A DNA stretch of 64,000 bases from Mucilaginibacter sp. CSA2-8R (lineage in GTDB: Bacteria > Bacteroidota > Bacteroidia > Sphingobacteriales > Sphingobacteriaceae). Location: NCBI RefSeq assembly GCF_038806765.1, contig NZ_CP152389.1:4402001-4466000 (forward strand), written 5' to 3'. The position numbers and the translations under genes are program-made. Below the pieces are notes generated by a model. It ran no database searches, was not told the origin of the DNA, and saw only the letters and a program-made list of their open reading frames with translations. Below are positions 43,986 through 52,272 of this stretch, in pieces. Position 1 is the first letter of the stretch, and every line of letters begins with the position of its first letter.

Positions 43986-44654
43986 TTACTGAATAGTGTT
44001 GGCTAAAAACATGTTGAGCGGATGCAGTTTAACGCATAGCTTAGCTACCATATTAACGGCGTCCTTTTCGCTTAACTCTTTGTCGGTTAAATCCCGGTAA
44101 GCTATAAAGCTTTTAAGTTTAAGCAGATCTATGTTTTCGTTTTCGGCGTCATAACCTTTAGGTACGGTACGCAATGATTCCTGCGCCCTAAAATCCACAA
44201 AAGTTTTCTTGAAATCGGCCGCGTCAATAATACGAATTAAATCGGCCGCGTTATAGTCAATTTCCTGGCGTATAGCCTTTAAATGGTCGCCCTGCGGCAT
44301 CCAGTAACCGCCAGCCAAAAATGATTTGTTACCAGGCTCAATTTGCAGGTAATACCCTATCTCGCCTACCTTATTCTTAGTAAGCCTGCCAATGGCCATG
44401 TTAGTTTTATAAGGCGTTTTATCTTTACTAAACCGTACATCGCGATATATGCGCATTACACATTTTTTGGGGTCGAGCGATGCGTCCACGCCTATACCTA
44501 CTTTACTCAACTCATCAATTAAATCACCAGCAAAAGCTATTATGTTTTCGTGGGCTTTCTCGTAACGGTCTTTATGTTCCTGAAACCACTCGCGTTGGTT
44601 ATGCTTTGCCAAATCGGCCAGAAATTTAAAAGTATCAGGAGATATCATCAGCAT
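43986..44654 (-). CDS. DUF2461 family protein
   Basis: A 222-residue soluble protein matching DUF2461: TFKFLADLAKHNQREWFQEH at the start, the RIYRDVRFSKDKTPYKTN block (about 68-85) and GGYWMPQGDHLKAIRQEI. The function is unknown. The start overlaps the end of the DUF983 gene by 20 bases; a second ATG at 44648 would reduce this to 14. Translational coupling is likely. I cannot choose firmly between the two starts. Confidence 0.87.
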   Translation of the reverse strand: MLMISPDTFKFLADLAKHNQREWFQEHKDRYEKAHENIIAFAGDLIDELSKVGIGVDASLDPKKCVMRIYRDVRFSKDKTPYKTNMAIGRLTKNKVGEIGYYLQIEPGNKSFLAGGYWMPQGDHLKAIRQEIDYNAADLIRIIDAADFKKTFVDFRAQESLRTVPKGYDAENENIDLLKLKSFIAYRDLTDKELSEKDAVNMVAKLCVKLHPLNMFLANTIQ

Positions 44655-45033
44655 CTAAATAAGGCAAATAGTGTATTTTGGGAGATAGCCAGTAAAGCAG
44701 TATCACTCTCGAATATCGATAATTAAGTGGCGCCAGCAAAAAACAGCCGCCCAGTATCACACCTAAGTACAGCCAGGGTGACTCCATATTACCTGTTAAA
44801 AAGTAAGTAATAAAGGCGAGTGTTACTGCTTCGGCAACATTGAATGCATAACTTACATACATGGCGGCATAAAAGTAACCCGGCTCAATCTCAAAGTGCA
44901 AATTACAATGAGGACAGTGCTCCAGCATACTGTTGCCACCAAAGCTGTACATCGCACCTTTAAACATCTTACCCCTACGACACCTTGGGCATCTGGCTTG
45001 GAGCATGGCAGTAAGTTGAGGTGTTTGTGTCAT
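44635..45033 (-). CDS. DUF983 membrane protein with zinc-ribbon motif
   Basis: A 132-residue protein. The N-terminal part has two cysteine pairs (ARCPRCRRGKMF and EHCPHCNLHFE) that look like a zinc ribbon facing the cytoplasm, and two transmembrane helices follow (about 52-75 and 80-105). This is the DUF983 layout; members often sit near oxidase genes, as here. The longer frame begins at 45060 inside a terminator; the ATG at 45031-45033 starts the conserved part better. Function not known. Confidence 0.85.
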   Translation of the reverse strand: MTQTPQLTAMLQARCPRCRRGKMFKGAMYSFGGNSMLEHCPHCNLHFEIEPGYFYAAMYVSYAFNVAEAVTLAFITYFLTGNMESPWLYLGVILGGCFLLAPLNYRYSRVILLYWLSPKIHYLPYLDADDIS

Positions 45034-45047
45034 AAGCAGTATAGTTA

Positions 45048-45087
45048 TAACCAAAAACATCCGGCAGGTACCGGATGTTTTTGGTTA
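45048..45087 (-). terminator. Terminator at the end of the subunit III/IV-SCO operon
   Basis: TAACCAAAAACATCCGG (45048-45064) and CCGGATGTTTTTGGTTA (45071-45087) form a perfect 17-pair stem. The right arm contains the stop codon of the CAMC-motif gene (45085-45087). It lies just before the DUF983 start. Confidence 0.75.
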
Positions 45088-45372
45088 ATTCATATGAAAT
45101 TTTTCGTCGCGCATGTTAATCTCTACATTATCCTTGCGCCGGTATTTTTTATACCAGATATAGCCTACCACAGCTACCGCTATATACGGCGCAGACAATA
45201 AATAAAGTATGCCTTTATTCAAACCGTTAGCTTCGGTATTACCATCCTTAACACCTGCCTCTGCCGTGGCCGAACACATAGCGCATTGTGCTGCTGCCGG
45301 CTGTGCAAGGGCTACCGCTAATGCCATACACCAGCTAAACATTAAAACCTTAATCCACCTTGTTATGTTCAT
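45085..45372 (-). CDS. Small CAMC-motif membrane protein of the oxidase operon
   Basis: A 95-residue protein with a signal peptide (about 1-28, AQPAAA), then QCAMCSATAEAG giving a Cys30-Ala-Met-Cys33 motif just outside the membrane, a short polar stretch, one transmembrane helix (about 54-74) and a charged cytoplasmic tail. I do not know a named family. The cysteine/methionine motif, export signal and place as the last gene of the oxidase assembly operon, 10 bases after the DUF420 gene, suggest copper or thiol handling. This is inference from context. Confidence 0.75.
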   Translation of the reverse strand: MNITRWIKVLMFSWCMALAVALAQPAAAQCAMCSATAEAGVKDGNTEANGLNKGILYLLSAPYIAVAVVGYIWYKKYRRKDNVEINMRDEKFHMN

Positions 45373-45382
45373 TACTCCGCCT

Positions 45383-45961
45383 TTAAAAGTTATAATACTT
45401 TGATATCATTACGTAAACCACTACACCTGTTACTGTAACATACAGCCAAATAGGATAAGTCCATCTAACCAGCTTTTTATGCTTTTCGATCTGCATTTGC
45501 AAACCTCTGTAAAAGCTCAACAAAATTAAGGGTAAAACGGCTGCTGCTAAAACAATATGTGTCAGCAATATAACATAATATACATACCGGATATTGCCCG
45601 CGGCTGCTTTTTCTGTTGATGATACCTCGTGGTCGCCGTTTAGATCGCCAAACTTAGTATCATGTCCCAACCAATGGAAAGTAATGTATGACACCAGGAA
45701 TAATGACGACAATATAAATGCCGCTACATTTAACCGTTTATGCCAAAGCACCTGTTTATGTGTAATGCAGTATAAAGATGCAATAAGCAGCAAGCTGCAG
45801 GCACCGTTTATAAAAGCATTTAACTTCGGCAGTAAATATAAAAGTGATGGTGAAACGGTCGGCGCAGGTAATATCTTTAATGACAGAATTACTACCACTA
45901 CAAATACAAATATGGAAACGCCGGTTACAAAACGGAATACTAACTTATCGGAAAAATTCAT
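45383..45961 (-). CDS. DUF420 membrane protein, oxidase-associated
   Basis: A 192-residue protein with about five transmembrane helices. The DUF420 pattern is visible: a His-containing helix (YCITHKQVLWHKRLNVAAF), FHWLGHDTKFG, and a final helix after KKLVRWTYPIWLYVTVTG. Relatives are found with heme-copper oxidases and are thought to help assembly. The ATG at 45959-45961 overlaps the SCO stop codon by one base (TGATG), so translation is probably coupled. A TTG three bases earlier is less likely. Confidence 0.87.
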   Translation of the reverse strand: MNFSDKLVFRFVTGVSIFVFVVVVILSLKILPAPTVSPSLLYLLPKLNAFINGACSLLLIASLYCITHKQVLWHKRLNVAAFILSSLFLVSYITFHWLGHDTKFGDLNGDHEVSSTEKAAAGNIRYVYYVILLTHIVLAAAVLPLILLSFYRGLQMQIEKHKKLVRWTYPIWLYVTVTGVVVYVMISKYYNF

Positions 45962-46659
45962 CAATCAGGAGCTTTAATTTTACGCAATTCTTCGGCAATC
46001 TGCACTTTAATTTCGTCGTTTAACCGCGCAGTCTCTGCTATTGAGGTGCCATCGTAATAACCGCGAATACGCTTTTCGGCATCAACAAGTATAAGTTTAT
46101 TACTAAAAATGAACTCATCATCCGACTTAACGGCATCTACCAAAAAGCCCTTACGCGCTAAATTATAAGTAGTAGTAGTATCACCTGTTAAAAACATCCA
46201 TTTACTGGCAGCATACCCCAATGGCTTAGCATAAGCTTGCAGCGCCTGAACGTTATCCCGAGCTGGATCAACGGTGATGCTTACAAACTTTACCATCCGG
46301 TTTTTGCGATAGGCACCCGCCAAACGGTCAATATTTTTTTTCATGGCTTCGGTTACAGCCGGCCCATGAGTGTAAAAGAAGTTGACTACAAAAATCTTGT
46401 ATTCAAAATCTTTAGGTGTAACTGCCTGCCCTAACTGGTTAGTTAATTTGAAATCTCCTATCTTGTGATAAATAGTATCAGGTATATACTTACCATGATA
46501 ACGATGGCCCGTTTTGGCAACCTCTTTAGTGCCGTAAAATGGCAAGGGTTTGTAACGGTTTTTACCCTTTTGGGTTAGCAAATAATATAAAAATCCCGGC
46601 ACTGCTAAAATGAGCGCCAGGATTAATATTTTTTTTGTCTGTGATGACAAGCTATTCAT
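45961..46659 (-). CDS. SCO family protein lacking all copper ligands
   Basis: A 232-residue membrane-anchored thioredoxin-fold protein (helix about 10-27). SCO proteins deliver copper to the CuA site of subunit II through CxxxC and a distal His. Here the CPxxC segment reads THGPAVTEAM, with Gly99 and Thr103 in place of both cysteines, and the His position in the FxHSxKLxLVD strand reads FIFSNKLILVD with Phe185. The rest of the fold is well kept (VSITVDPARDN, KRIRGYYDGT). The frame extends to 46686, overlapping the subunit IV gene; I use the ATG at 46657-46659. It may have another role than copper transfer. Confidence 0.88.
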   Translation of the reverse strand: MNSLSSQTKKILILALILAVPGFLYYLLTQKGKNRYKPLPFYGTKEVAKTGHRYHGKYIPDTIYHKIGDFKLTNQLGQAVTPKDFEYKIFVVNFFYTHGPAVTEAMKKNIDRLAGAYRKNRMVKFVSITVDPARDNVQALQAYAKPLGYAASKWMFLTGDTTTTYNLARKGFLVDAVKSDDEFIFSNKLILVDAEKRIRGYYDGTSIAETARLNDEIKVQIAEELRKIKAPD

Positions 46660-46667
46660 TGAGCAAC

Positions 46668-47012
46668 TTACCTTAAGTCCACCCAATGGTGGCTTTCGTT
46701 GGTAAGCACCAGGATGAGACCGATAATGAATAGTGTAGGAACAATAATCGAGTACATCAGGCCTATTTTCTCGAACTTTAAGTGCATAAAGTACGCTACA
46801 ATGTAGAATGCTTTAGCTAAGGTTAAAACGATATAAATAGGATTAGCAATGGTTAAAGGTACGATACCTTTAGGTACCAGATACAGCGCAATGATAAACT
46901 CAATAACTGTTATACCTAACAGTACAAAAAACACCTGCCATATTTTTTTACGGCTCATGGTGTCATGCTCTGCATGATCGTGTTCTTGTGTATGATGTGT
47001 TTCTGACGACAT
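46668..47012 (-). CDS. Cytochrome c oxidase subunit IV
   Basis: A small accessory membrane subunit of the oxidase, 114 residues with three transmembrane helices (about 25-45, 55-76, 84-104). The polar N-terminus is His-rich (HHTQEHDHAEHD within residues 6-17). The KAFYIVAYFMHLKFE segment is typical of prokaryotic subunit IV. Its exact role is uncertain in the family. It lies 23 bases after the first subunit III gene and the SCO-like gene starts nine bases after its stop. Confidence 0.9.
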   Translation of the reverse strand: MSSETHHTQEHDHAEHDTMSRKKIWQVFFVLLGITVIEFIIALYLVPKGIVPLTIANPIYIVLTLAKAFYIVAYFMHLKFEKIGLMYSIIVPTLFIIGLILVLTNESHHWVDLR

Positions 47013-47035
47013 GGTAAAATCAGATTAAAATGTAA

Positions 47036-47752
47036 TTAAACTAAATAGAAGAATGTAAACACGAATACCCAAACAAGGTCTACAAAGTGCCAGTATAAAC
47101 CAACCTTTTCAACCATCAGGTAGCTACCACGACGATCGTAAGTGCCAGCTAAAACGTTAATTAAAATAATAATATTAATAATTACCCCGCTGAATACGTG
47201 GAAACCGTGAAAACCAGTTATAGTGAAGAACAAGTTTGCAAACTGTTGGGTGTAGACAGTTGAAGGAGCAACACCTTCAGGGAAAAACTCGCCTATCTCG
47301 TGAGGAATTTTACCCCAGCTAAAACCTTCAGAAAATAAGTGGTTCCACTCTAACGCCTGGCAACCCAGAAACATAAAACCGCCGATTACTGTAGCAACCA
47401 ACCAGCCGGCAACTTCTTTACGAGCGCCACGGTGTCCGGCCTCAACGCCTAATACCATAGTTACAGAGCTCATAATAAGGATGAAGGTCATTATACCTAC
47501 AAACACTAATGGAGCACCATGCTCAATCATACCCGGTACCGATTGGAATATACGATCAGCAGCTGGCCAGCTGGTTGAGCTGAAACGCAATGCACCGTAA
47601 GCAATCAGTAAGGATGAAAAAGTAAATGCATCTGATAACAGGAAAAACCACATCATCATTTTGCCGTATTCAACCGAAAACGGCGACCGTCCGCCAGCCC
47701 ATGGCGTTGTTTTCACTTCATCTATAGGTGATGTAACCGCTGTTGTACTCAT
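47036..47752 (-). CDS. ctaE: Cytochrome c oxidase subunit III (first copy)
   Basis: Integral membrane oxidase subunit supporting the catalytic subunit. The 238-residue protein has about six hydrophobic helices, with the family segments WFFLLSDAFTFSSLLIAYG near the start, TGFHGFHVFSGVIINI and the C-terminal YWHFVDLVWVFVFTFFY. It is one of two adjacent subunit III genes; this one is the longer and keeps HGFHVFSG, close to the canonical HGxHVxxG motif. The second copy lies upstream at 47777-48358. Confidence 0.93.
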   Translation of the reverse strand: MSTTAVTSPIDEVKTTPWAGGRSPFSVEYGKMMMWFFLLSDAFTFSSLLIAYGALRFSSTSWPAADRIFQSVPGMIEHGAPLVFVGIMTFILIMSSVTMVLGVEAGHRGARKEVAGWLVATVIGGFMFLGCQALEWNHLFSEGFSWGKIPHEIGEFFPEGVAPSTVYTQQFANLFFTITGFHGFHVFSGVIINIIILINVLAGTYDRRGSYLMVEKVGLYWHFVDLVWVFVFTFFYLV

Positions 47753-47776
47753 TTGTACTTATTGTGTAGAGGATGA

Positions 47777-48358
47777 TTAATTCTGGTTCAAAAGTAAAAA
47801 AACATAGAGATAAATCCATATAATATCGACAAAATGCCAAAAAATAGAAGACATCTCCATCCGGAACAAGTTTGTGACCTGCGGCGTTTTCCGGTACGCG
47901 CCAATTAAGCTTATTAGTATTAACACCAAACCACCTAAAATGTGTAGCAAGTGCATACCCGAAAAAACGTAAATAAAAGATTGCGATGCATTTGGGTTTA
48001 CAAAAAACACACCCATCTTAAAAGTTAGAACATACCAAGCGTAAACCTGCAATATTAAAAACAGCACACCCAACAAAAAGGTAGCCCATAAAAACATACG
48101 CTGTTTAGCAAACTGAAGGCCTTTGGCTGCCTTTGACGCGAGGTACATAGTTAGGCTGCTTAAAACGATAACAGCAGTACTGTAAATAAACGCCTGTGGC
48201 ATGGCTATTTTGAGTGCATGCCCCTTACCGCCAATATATACTATAAAGCCGCTGGTAAGTGCAGCAAAAAACATAAACGAGGTGAATATAAATATCCACA
48301 TGTTAAAACGCTTCGGCGTTAAATTTAATTTGTCTTTATCCTGTAACTGAGCCATCAT
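47777..48358 (-). CDS. Cytochrome c oxidase subunit III-like protein (second copy)
   Basis: A shorter subunit III homologue of 193 residues with five helices. Shared motifs are SGMHLLHILGGLVLI (canonical HxxHVxxG site) and the C-terminal WHFVDIIWIYLYVFLLL. It lacks the first helices of mitochondrial-type subunit III. Together with the neighbour at 47036 it may form a split or paired subunit III, an arrangement I believe is common in Bacteroidota. It begins one base before the ctaB stop region ends; ATG codons at 48358 and 48355 are both possible starts. Confidence 0.9.
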   Translation of the reverse strand: MMAQLQDKDKLNLTPKRFNMWIFIFTSFMFFAALTSGFIVYIGGKGHALKIAMPQAFIYSTAVIVLSSLTMYLASKAAKGLQFAKQRMFLWATFLLGVLFLILQVYAWYVLTFKMGVFFVNPNASQSFIYVFSGMHLLHILGGLVLILISLIGAYRKTPQVTNLFRMEMSSIFWHFVDIIWIYLYVFLLLNQN

Positions 48359-48359
48359 C

Positions 48360-49223
48360 TTACTTCACTATAAAATCAAACAAAAACGTTAACTGAACTA
48401 TAGGCAGATATAAAAAGGAACCAAACATTAATTGCCGTGCCGCTTTAATTTCGAGCGTTCGCATTAAATTAAATGCCTGGTATAAAAACACCAGTCCGCA
48501 AACAAGTGATATGCCGCCAACCACATAGCCGCCGTAGCCATACAGCGTTGGCAACAAACTAACAGGTATAAGAATCAGTGTAAAAACAAACGTGATAATA
48601 GCGCTTGCTTTGTCTCGCTTGCCTGTAGGCAGTAACCGAAAACCTGCCAGCTTATAATCGTCGTCCAATACCCAAGCAATAGCCCAAAAGTGAGGCAACT
48701 GCCAAAAAAATTGGATACCGAACAAAATTAAAGCGACTTCATCAATTTTTGGATGAATAAATGCAGCAACGTAACCAATTAATGGTGGCAGTGCACCAGG
48801 TATTCCTCCTATAAAAACAGAGATCGGCGACTTACGCTTCATCGGTGTATAAACGAATGCATAAAGCACGATAGCAAACACTGATAAAAATCCGGTAAGT
48901 AAATTTAAGCTACCCAGAAGGTACGTACCGAATATCCCCATTAGCAAACTTAACACCAGCGCTTGCCCGTTAGTCATCCTGCCCGATGGTAAAGGACGGT
49001 CTGCCGTACGAGTCATCAAACGGTCTAAATCCCGTTCTATGATTTCGTTAAATCCGTTAGCAGCACCAGTAATCAAAAAGCCGCCTACTATCAGCTTAGC
49101 CCAATTAGCCCAATTCACATAAGTATTAACCTGGCTGCCTATTAAAAATGAAATGGATGCAGAAAATACCACTAAGAATGTCAGCCTGAATTTAACAAGC
49201 TTCATCAAATCCTTCCAAATCAT
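48360..49223 (-). CDS. ctaB: Protoheme IX farnesyltransferase (heme O synthase)
   Basis: UbiA-family membrane enzyme that adds a farnesyl group to heme B, giving heme O for heme A synthesis. The 287-residue protein has about nine helices, the first Asp-rich motif in NEIIERDLDRLMTRTADRPL and the second in WVLDDDYKLAGFRLLP. Both are intact, in contrast to the UbiA-like protein at 33505. The start overlaps the ctaA stop codon by four bases, so CtaA and CtaB are translated together. Confidence 0.95.
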   Translation of the reverse strand: MIWKDLMKLVKFRLTFLVVFSASISFLIGSQVNTYVNWANWAKLIVGGFLITGAANGFNEIIERDLDRLMTRTADRPLPSGRMTNGQALVLSLLMGIFGTYLLGSLNLLTGFLSVFAIVLYAFVYTPMKRKSPISVFIGGIPGALPPLIGYVAAFIHPKIDEVALILFGIQFFWQLPHFWAIAWVLDDDYKLAGFRLLPTGKRDKASAIITFVFTLILIPVSLLPTLYGYGGYVVGGISLVCGLVFLYQAFNLMRTLEIKAARQLMFGSFLYLPIVQLTFLFDFIVK

Positions 49224-50281
49224 CCATGCACCTCCGTATATCTCTCTGAACGTTTCAAATTAAGCAATAAATAAAATTGAGCACCAAAAATTAAAGTGGC
49301 TAAAACGATGTGCAGTGCTTGTGCAACCGGCGGCAAAGCATGGTAAGACAATACTACACCTACGCCAATCTGCGCTATGATAAGCAAGAACACAAAGCTC
49401 ATCAGCTGCTGCTGCAATGAGTGACGATTAAAGTTGCGTCTCAGCAATGCATAGATCATCACATTAATTACAAACACCAATAACGCTGTGTCTCTATGTG
49501 TAGAAAATATCTCCCCTACATTACTTATCCAACGATCGCGGTAACCATCCTGGAAACGGTCTGCCACCTCGTCAACCTTCTCCCTTACTTCTGTACCCAG
49601 TGTTATTTGTACAACACTTAAAACAACAGCCGCAATTGTCAGCACGTTGATTAAAGGTTTTGCAGATAATACAGGTTTGTCAATCACTCTGGCTAAATGG
49701 TAAGTATAAATTGCTATAGCCAATATTACAATAGCCAAAAGCATATGCACTGTCACTATCCAATCCACCAAGTTAGTTGATACCACGATAGAGCCTAACC
49801 ATGCCTGGAAAACAACAAACAATAAGTTAAGAACACTTAGCACAGGAATCTGAACCTCGCGTTTGCGATAACTAAACGAGTAAACTGCAGTAAGCAATAA
49901 AAAAATTCCGGATAATGCACCGACCAACCGGTTAATGTACTCCGTCCAGGTTCGGGCAGCATTAAAATCTTCGGGTATCAGAATAGACTTGTCTTTGCGG
50001 ATGCGCTCGGCAAGTTGCTTATAGCCTAAACGGTCGAGTGTTTTTGCAAAACGCTGATTTTTCGTCTCGCGCTTGGCAACATACCTTTGTTTGTAATCTG
50101 ACGGTAATTCGCTGGCTTCTGTGGGCGGTATATACCTGCCAAAACACTTTGGCCAATCCGGACATCCCATTCCTGACCCAGAACTACGAACTACACCGCC
50201 AGCCAGAATCAAAACAAAAAGCGAAATTATAGTGATAAGGTTAATCCGTATAAATTTTGCGTTTTTGATTGTTTCACTCAT
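49220..50281 (-). CDS. ctaA: Heme A synthase (COX15/CtaA)
   Basis: Membrane oxygenase converting heme O to heme A. The 353-residue protein has about eight helices in two related four-helix halves. The conserved opening GGVVRSSGSGMGCPDWPKCF includes the cysteine pair of the outer loop; the EYINRLVGALSG segment and later histidines (HMLLAI, STHRD, ALHIVLA) supply heme ligands. It begins a new segment of the region after the terminator that follows ctaD, so heme A supply may be expressed partly apart from the catalytic subunits. Confidence 0.95.
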   Translation of the reverse strand: MSETIKNAKFIRINLITIISLFVLILAGGVVRSSGSGMGCPDWPKCFGRYIPPTEASELPSDYKQRYVAKRETKNQRFAKTLDRLGYKQLAERIRKDKSILIPEDFNAARTWTEYINRLVGALSGIFLLLTAVYSFSYRKREVQIPVLSVLNLLFVVFQAWLGSIVVSTNLVDWIVTVHMLLAIVILAIAIYTYHLARVIDKPVLSAKPLINVLTIAAVVLSVVQITLGTEVREKVDEVADRFQDGYRDRWISNVGEIFSTHRDTALLVFVINVMIYALLRRNFNRHSLQQQLMSFVFLLIIAQIGVGVVLSYHALPPVAQALHIVLATLIFGAQFYLLLNLKRSERYTEVHG

Positions 50282-50296
50282 TTAAGTTATAAAAAA

Positions 50297-50340
50297 TTAG
50301 GGTATCTGTTTTGGAAAGCTTTCCGGTACAGATACCCTAA
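50297..50340 (-). terminator. Terminator between ctaD and ctaA
   Basis: TTAGGGTATCTGT (50297-50309) pairs with ACAGATACCCTAA (50328-50340), and the loop holds the palindrome GGAAAGCTTTCC (50313-50324). Leftwards the stem is followed by TTTTTT. It should end the act-ctaCD transcript, wholly or in part. Confidence 0.82.
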
Positions 50341-50362
50341 ATTATCAGATCGAAAAGGTAAA

Positions 50363-52258
50363 TTATTTTACCTCTTTTTCACTTGAACGTTGGGTATTTA
50401 CCCACTGCTTATGTTCTTCCAAGCTTACCGGATTGTCTTCAAAATCATGCGGTAAGTTGGATGCTAATGTCTGCGAGAATGGTGTTGTCTGCGGAATGAA
50501 ATCCGTGTCATGACCAGGCTTGCTGTAATCATATGGCCAACGGTACACGGTCGGGATTTCGCCTGGCCAGTTACCATGGATGTGCTCAACAGGCGTAGTC
50601 CATTCTAAGGTTGTAGAACCCCATGGATTTTGAGGTGCTTTTTCACCAAAGAAGATCGAGTAGAAGAAGTTCCACAAGAACGCAACCTGCGCCAAGGCAG
50701 ATACAATTGCGGCCCAGGTGATAAATGTGTTAACAGATACCCATTGTTTTAACGACTCAATCTCTGTAAAGGAATAGTAACGACGAGGTACGCCATCTAA
50801 GCCCATAAAGTGCATTGGGAAAAACACCAGGTAAGCACCGATGAAGGTTAACCAGAAGTGTAGATAGCCCAATTTGGTATCCATCATACGACCAAACATT
50901 TTAGGGAACCAATGGTAAACACCAGCCAACATACCAAAAATAGCCGCAGAACCCATTACCAAGTGGAAGTGAGCAACTACGAAGTAAGTGTCGTGCAAGT
51001 TGATGTCTAACGCAGCATTACCTAAGAAGATACCAGTTATACCACCAGAAATAAAGAATGATACCAGACCAATGGCGAACAACATAGCCGGAGTAAACCG
51101 GATGTTACCGCGCCATAATGTAGCCAGGTAATTGAATGTTTTTACTGCTGACGGCACTGCTATAATCAAAGTTGTAATCATGAACACACCACCCAAGAAC
51201 GGATTCATACCAGTCACAAACATGTGGTGCCCCCATACAATGAACGACAACACGGTGATACCGATAAGTGAATACACCATTGCATGGTAACCGAAAATTG
51301 GCTTACGTGAATTAGTTGCGATAACCTCAGATGAGATACCTAACGCAGGCATAATTACTATATAAACTTCAGGGTGACCCAAGAACCAGAATAAGTGCTG
51401 GAATAAGATTGGGCTACCACCTTCAAACGTAGTTTGCTGGTTTTGTATAACAATGTCTGATAAGTAAAAACTAGTACCAAAGCTGCGGTCAAATATTAAC
51501 AACACAACACCCGCAACTAATACAGGAAATGCTAAAACACCTAAAATTGCGGTTAAGAAGAACGCCCAGATAGTTAAAGGCATTTTCCAAAGGTCCATAC
51601 CTTTAGTACGCATGTTTAAGATAGTACTGATATAATTGATACCGCCCATTAATTGAGAAGCAACAAATAAAGTCATACTAATTAACCAAAGAGTCATACC
51701 CATACCCGAACCTGGCATGGCTTTAGGCAACGCTGATAAAGGCGGATAAATAGTCCAACCTGGTCCTGCAGGGCCTTTTTCGGTAAAGAAAGAGCCCAAC
51801 ATTATACAGCTAGCAATAAAGAACAACCAATATGACAGCATATTCATGAAAGGAGACGCCATGTCGCGTGCACCTAACTGATATGGAATTAAGAGGTTAC
51901 TAAAAGTACCGCTCAGTCCGGCTGTCAGTACAAAGAAAACCATGATTGTACCATGGATGGTAACCAACGACAGATAGAAGTTCGTATCTAAACGACCACC
52001 TGGAGCGAAACGACCTAATAAGGTTTCCAGGAAAGGAAATGCTTTTTCGGGATATGCTAATTGGATACGGAAAAGTATAGAAAGCATCATGGCAATTACA
52101 GCCATAATGATACCGGTAATAAGAAACTGCTTGGCAATCATCTTATGATCCTGGCTGAAGATATACTTAGTCAGAAACGTTTCGTGATGATGGTGCCCGT
52201 GATCGTGATCATGATGTCCCTGTGCTACGCCGTGATCCTGAACTGCTAATGTTGACAT
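50363..52258 (-). CDS. ctaD: Cytochrome c oxidase subunit I
   Basis: Catalytic subunit carrying heme a, heme a3 and CuB. The 631-residue protein has twelve core helices. GHPEVYIVIMPALG supplies the CuB His and the helix VI Glu of A1-type oxidases, and HDTYFVVAHFHLVMG contains heme ligands. The N-terminus is strongly His-rich (nine His in the first 25 residues, for instance HHDHDHGHHHH). Length includes a C-terminal extension after the twelfth helix with proline-rich sequence. It follows ctaC by 14 bases and is followed by a terminator. Confidence 0.97.
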   Translation of the reverse strand: MSTLAVQDHGVAQGHHDHDHGHHHHETFLTKYIFSQDHKMIAKQFLITGIIMAVIAMMLSILFRIQLAYPEKAFPFLETLLGRFAPGGRLDTNFYLSLVTIHGTIMVFFVLTAGLSGTFSNLLIPYQLGARDMASPFMNMLSYWLFFIASCIMLGSFFTEKGPAGPGWTIYPPLSALPKAMPGSGMGMTLWLISMTLFVASQLMGGINYISTILNMRTKGMDLWKMPLTIWAFFLTAILGVLAFPVLVAGVVLLIFDRSFGTSFYLSDIVIQNQQTTFEGGSPILFQHLFWFLGHPEVYIVIMPALGISSEVIATNSRKPIFGYHAMVYSLIGITVLSFIVWGHHMFVTGMNPFLGGVFMITTLIIAVPSAVKTFNYLATLWRGNIRFTPAMLFAIGLVSFFISGGITGIFLGNAALDINLHDTYFVVAHFHLVMGSAAIFGMLAGVYHWFPKMFGRMMDTKLGYLHFWLTFIGAYLVFFPMHFMGLDGVPRRYYSFTEIESLKQWVSVNTFITWAAIVSALAQVAFLWNFFYSIFFGEKAPQNPWGSTTLEWTTPVEHIHGNWPGEIPTVYRWPYDYSKPGHDTDFIPQTTPFSQTLASNLPHDFEDNPVSLEEHKQWVNTQRSSEKEVK

Positions 52259-52272
52259 AATCGCTATCTTGA

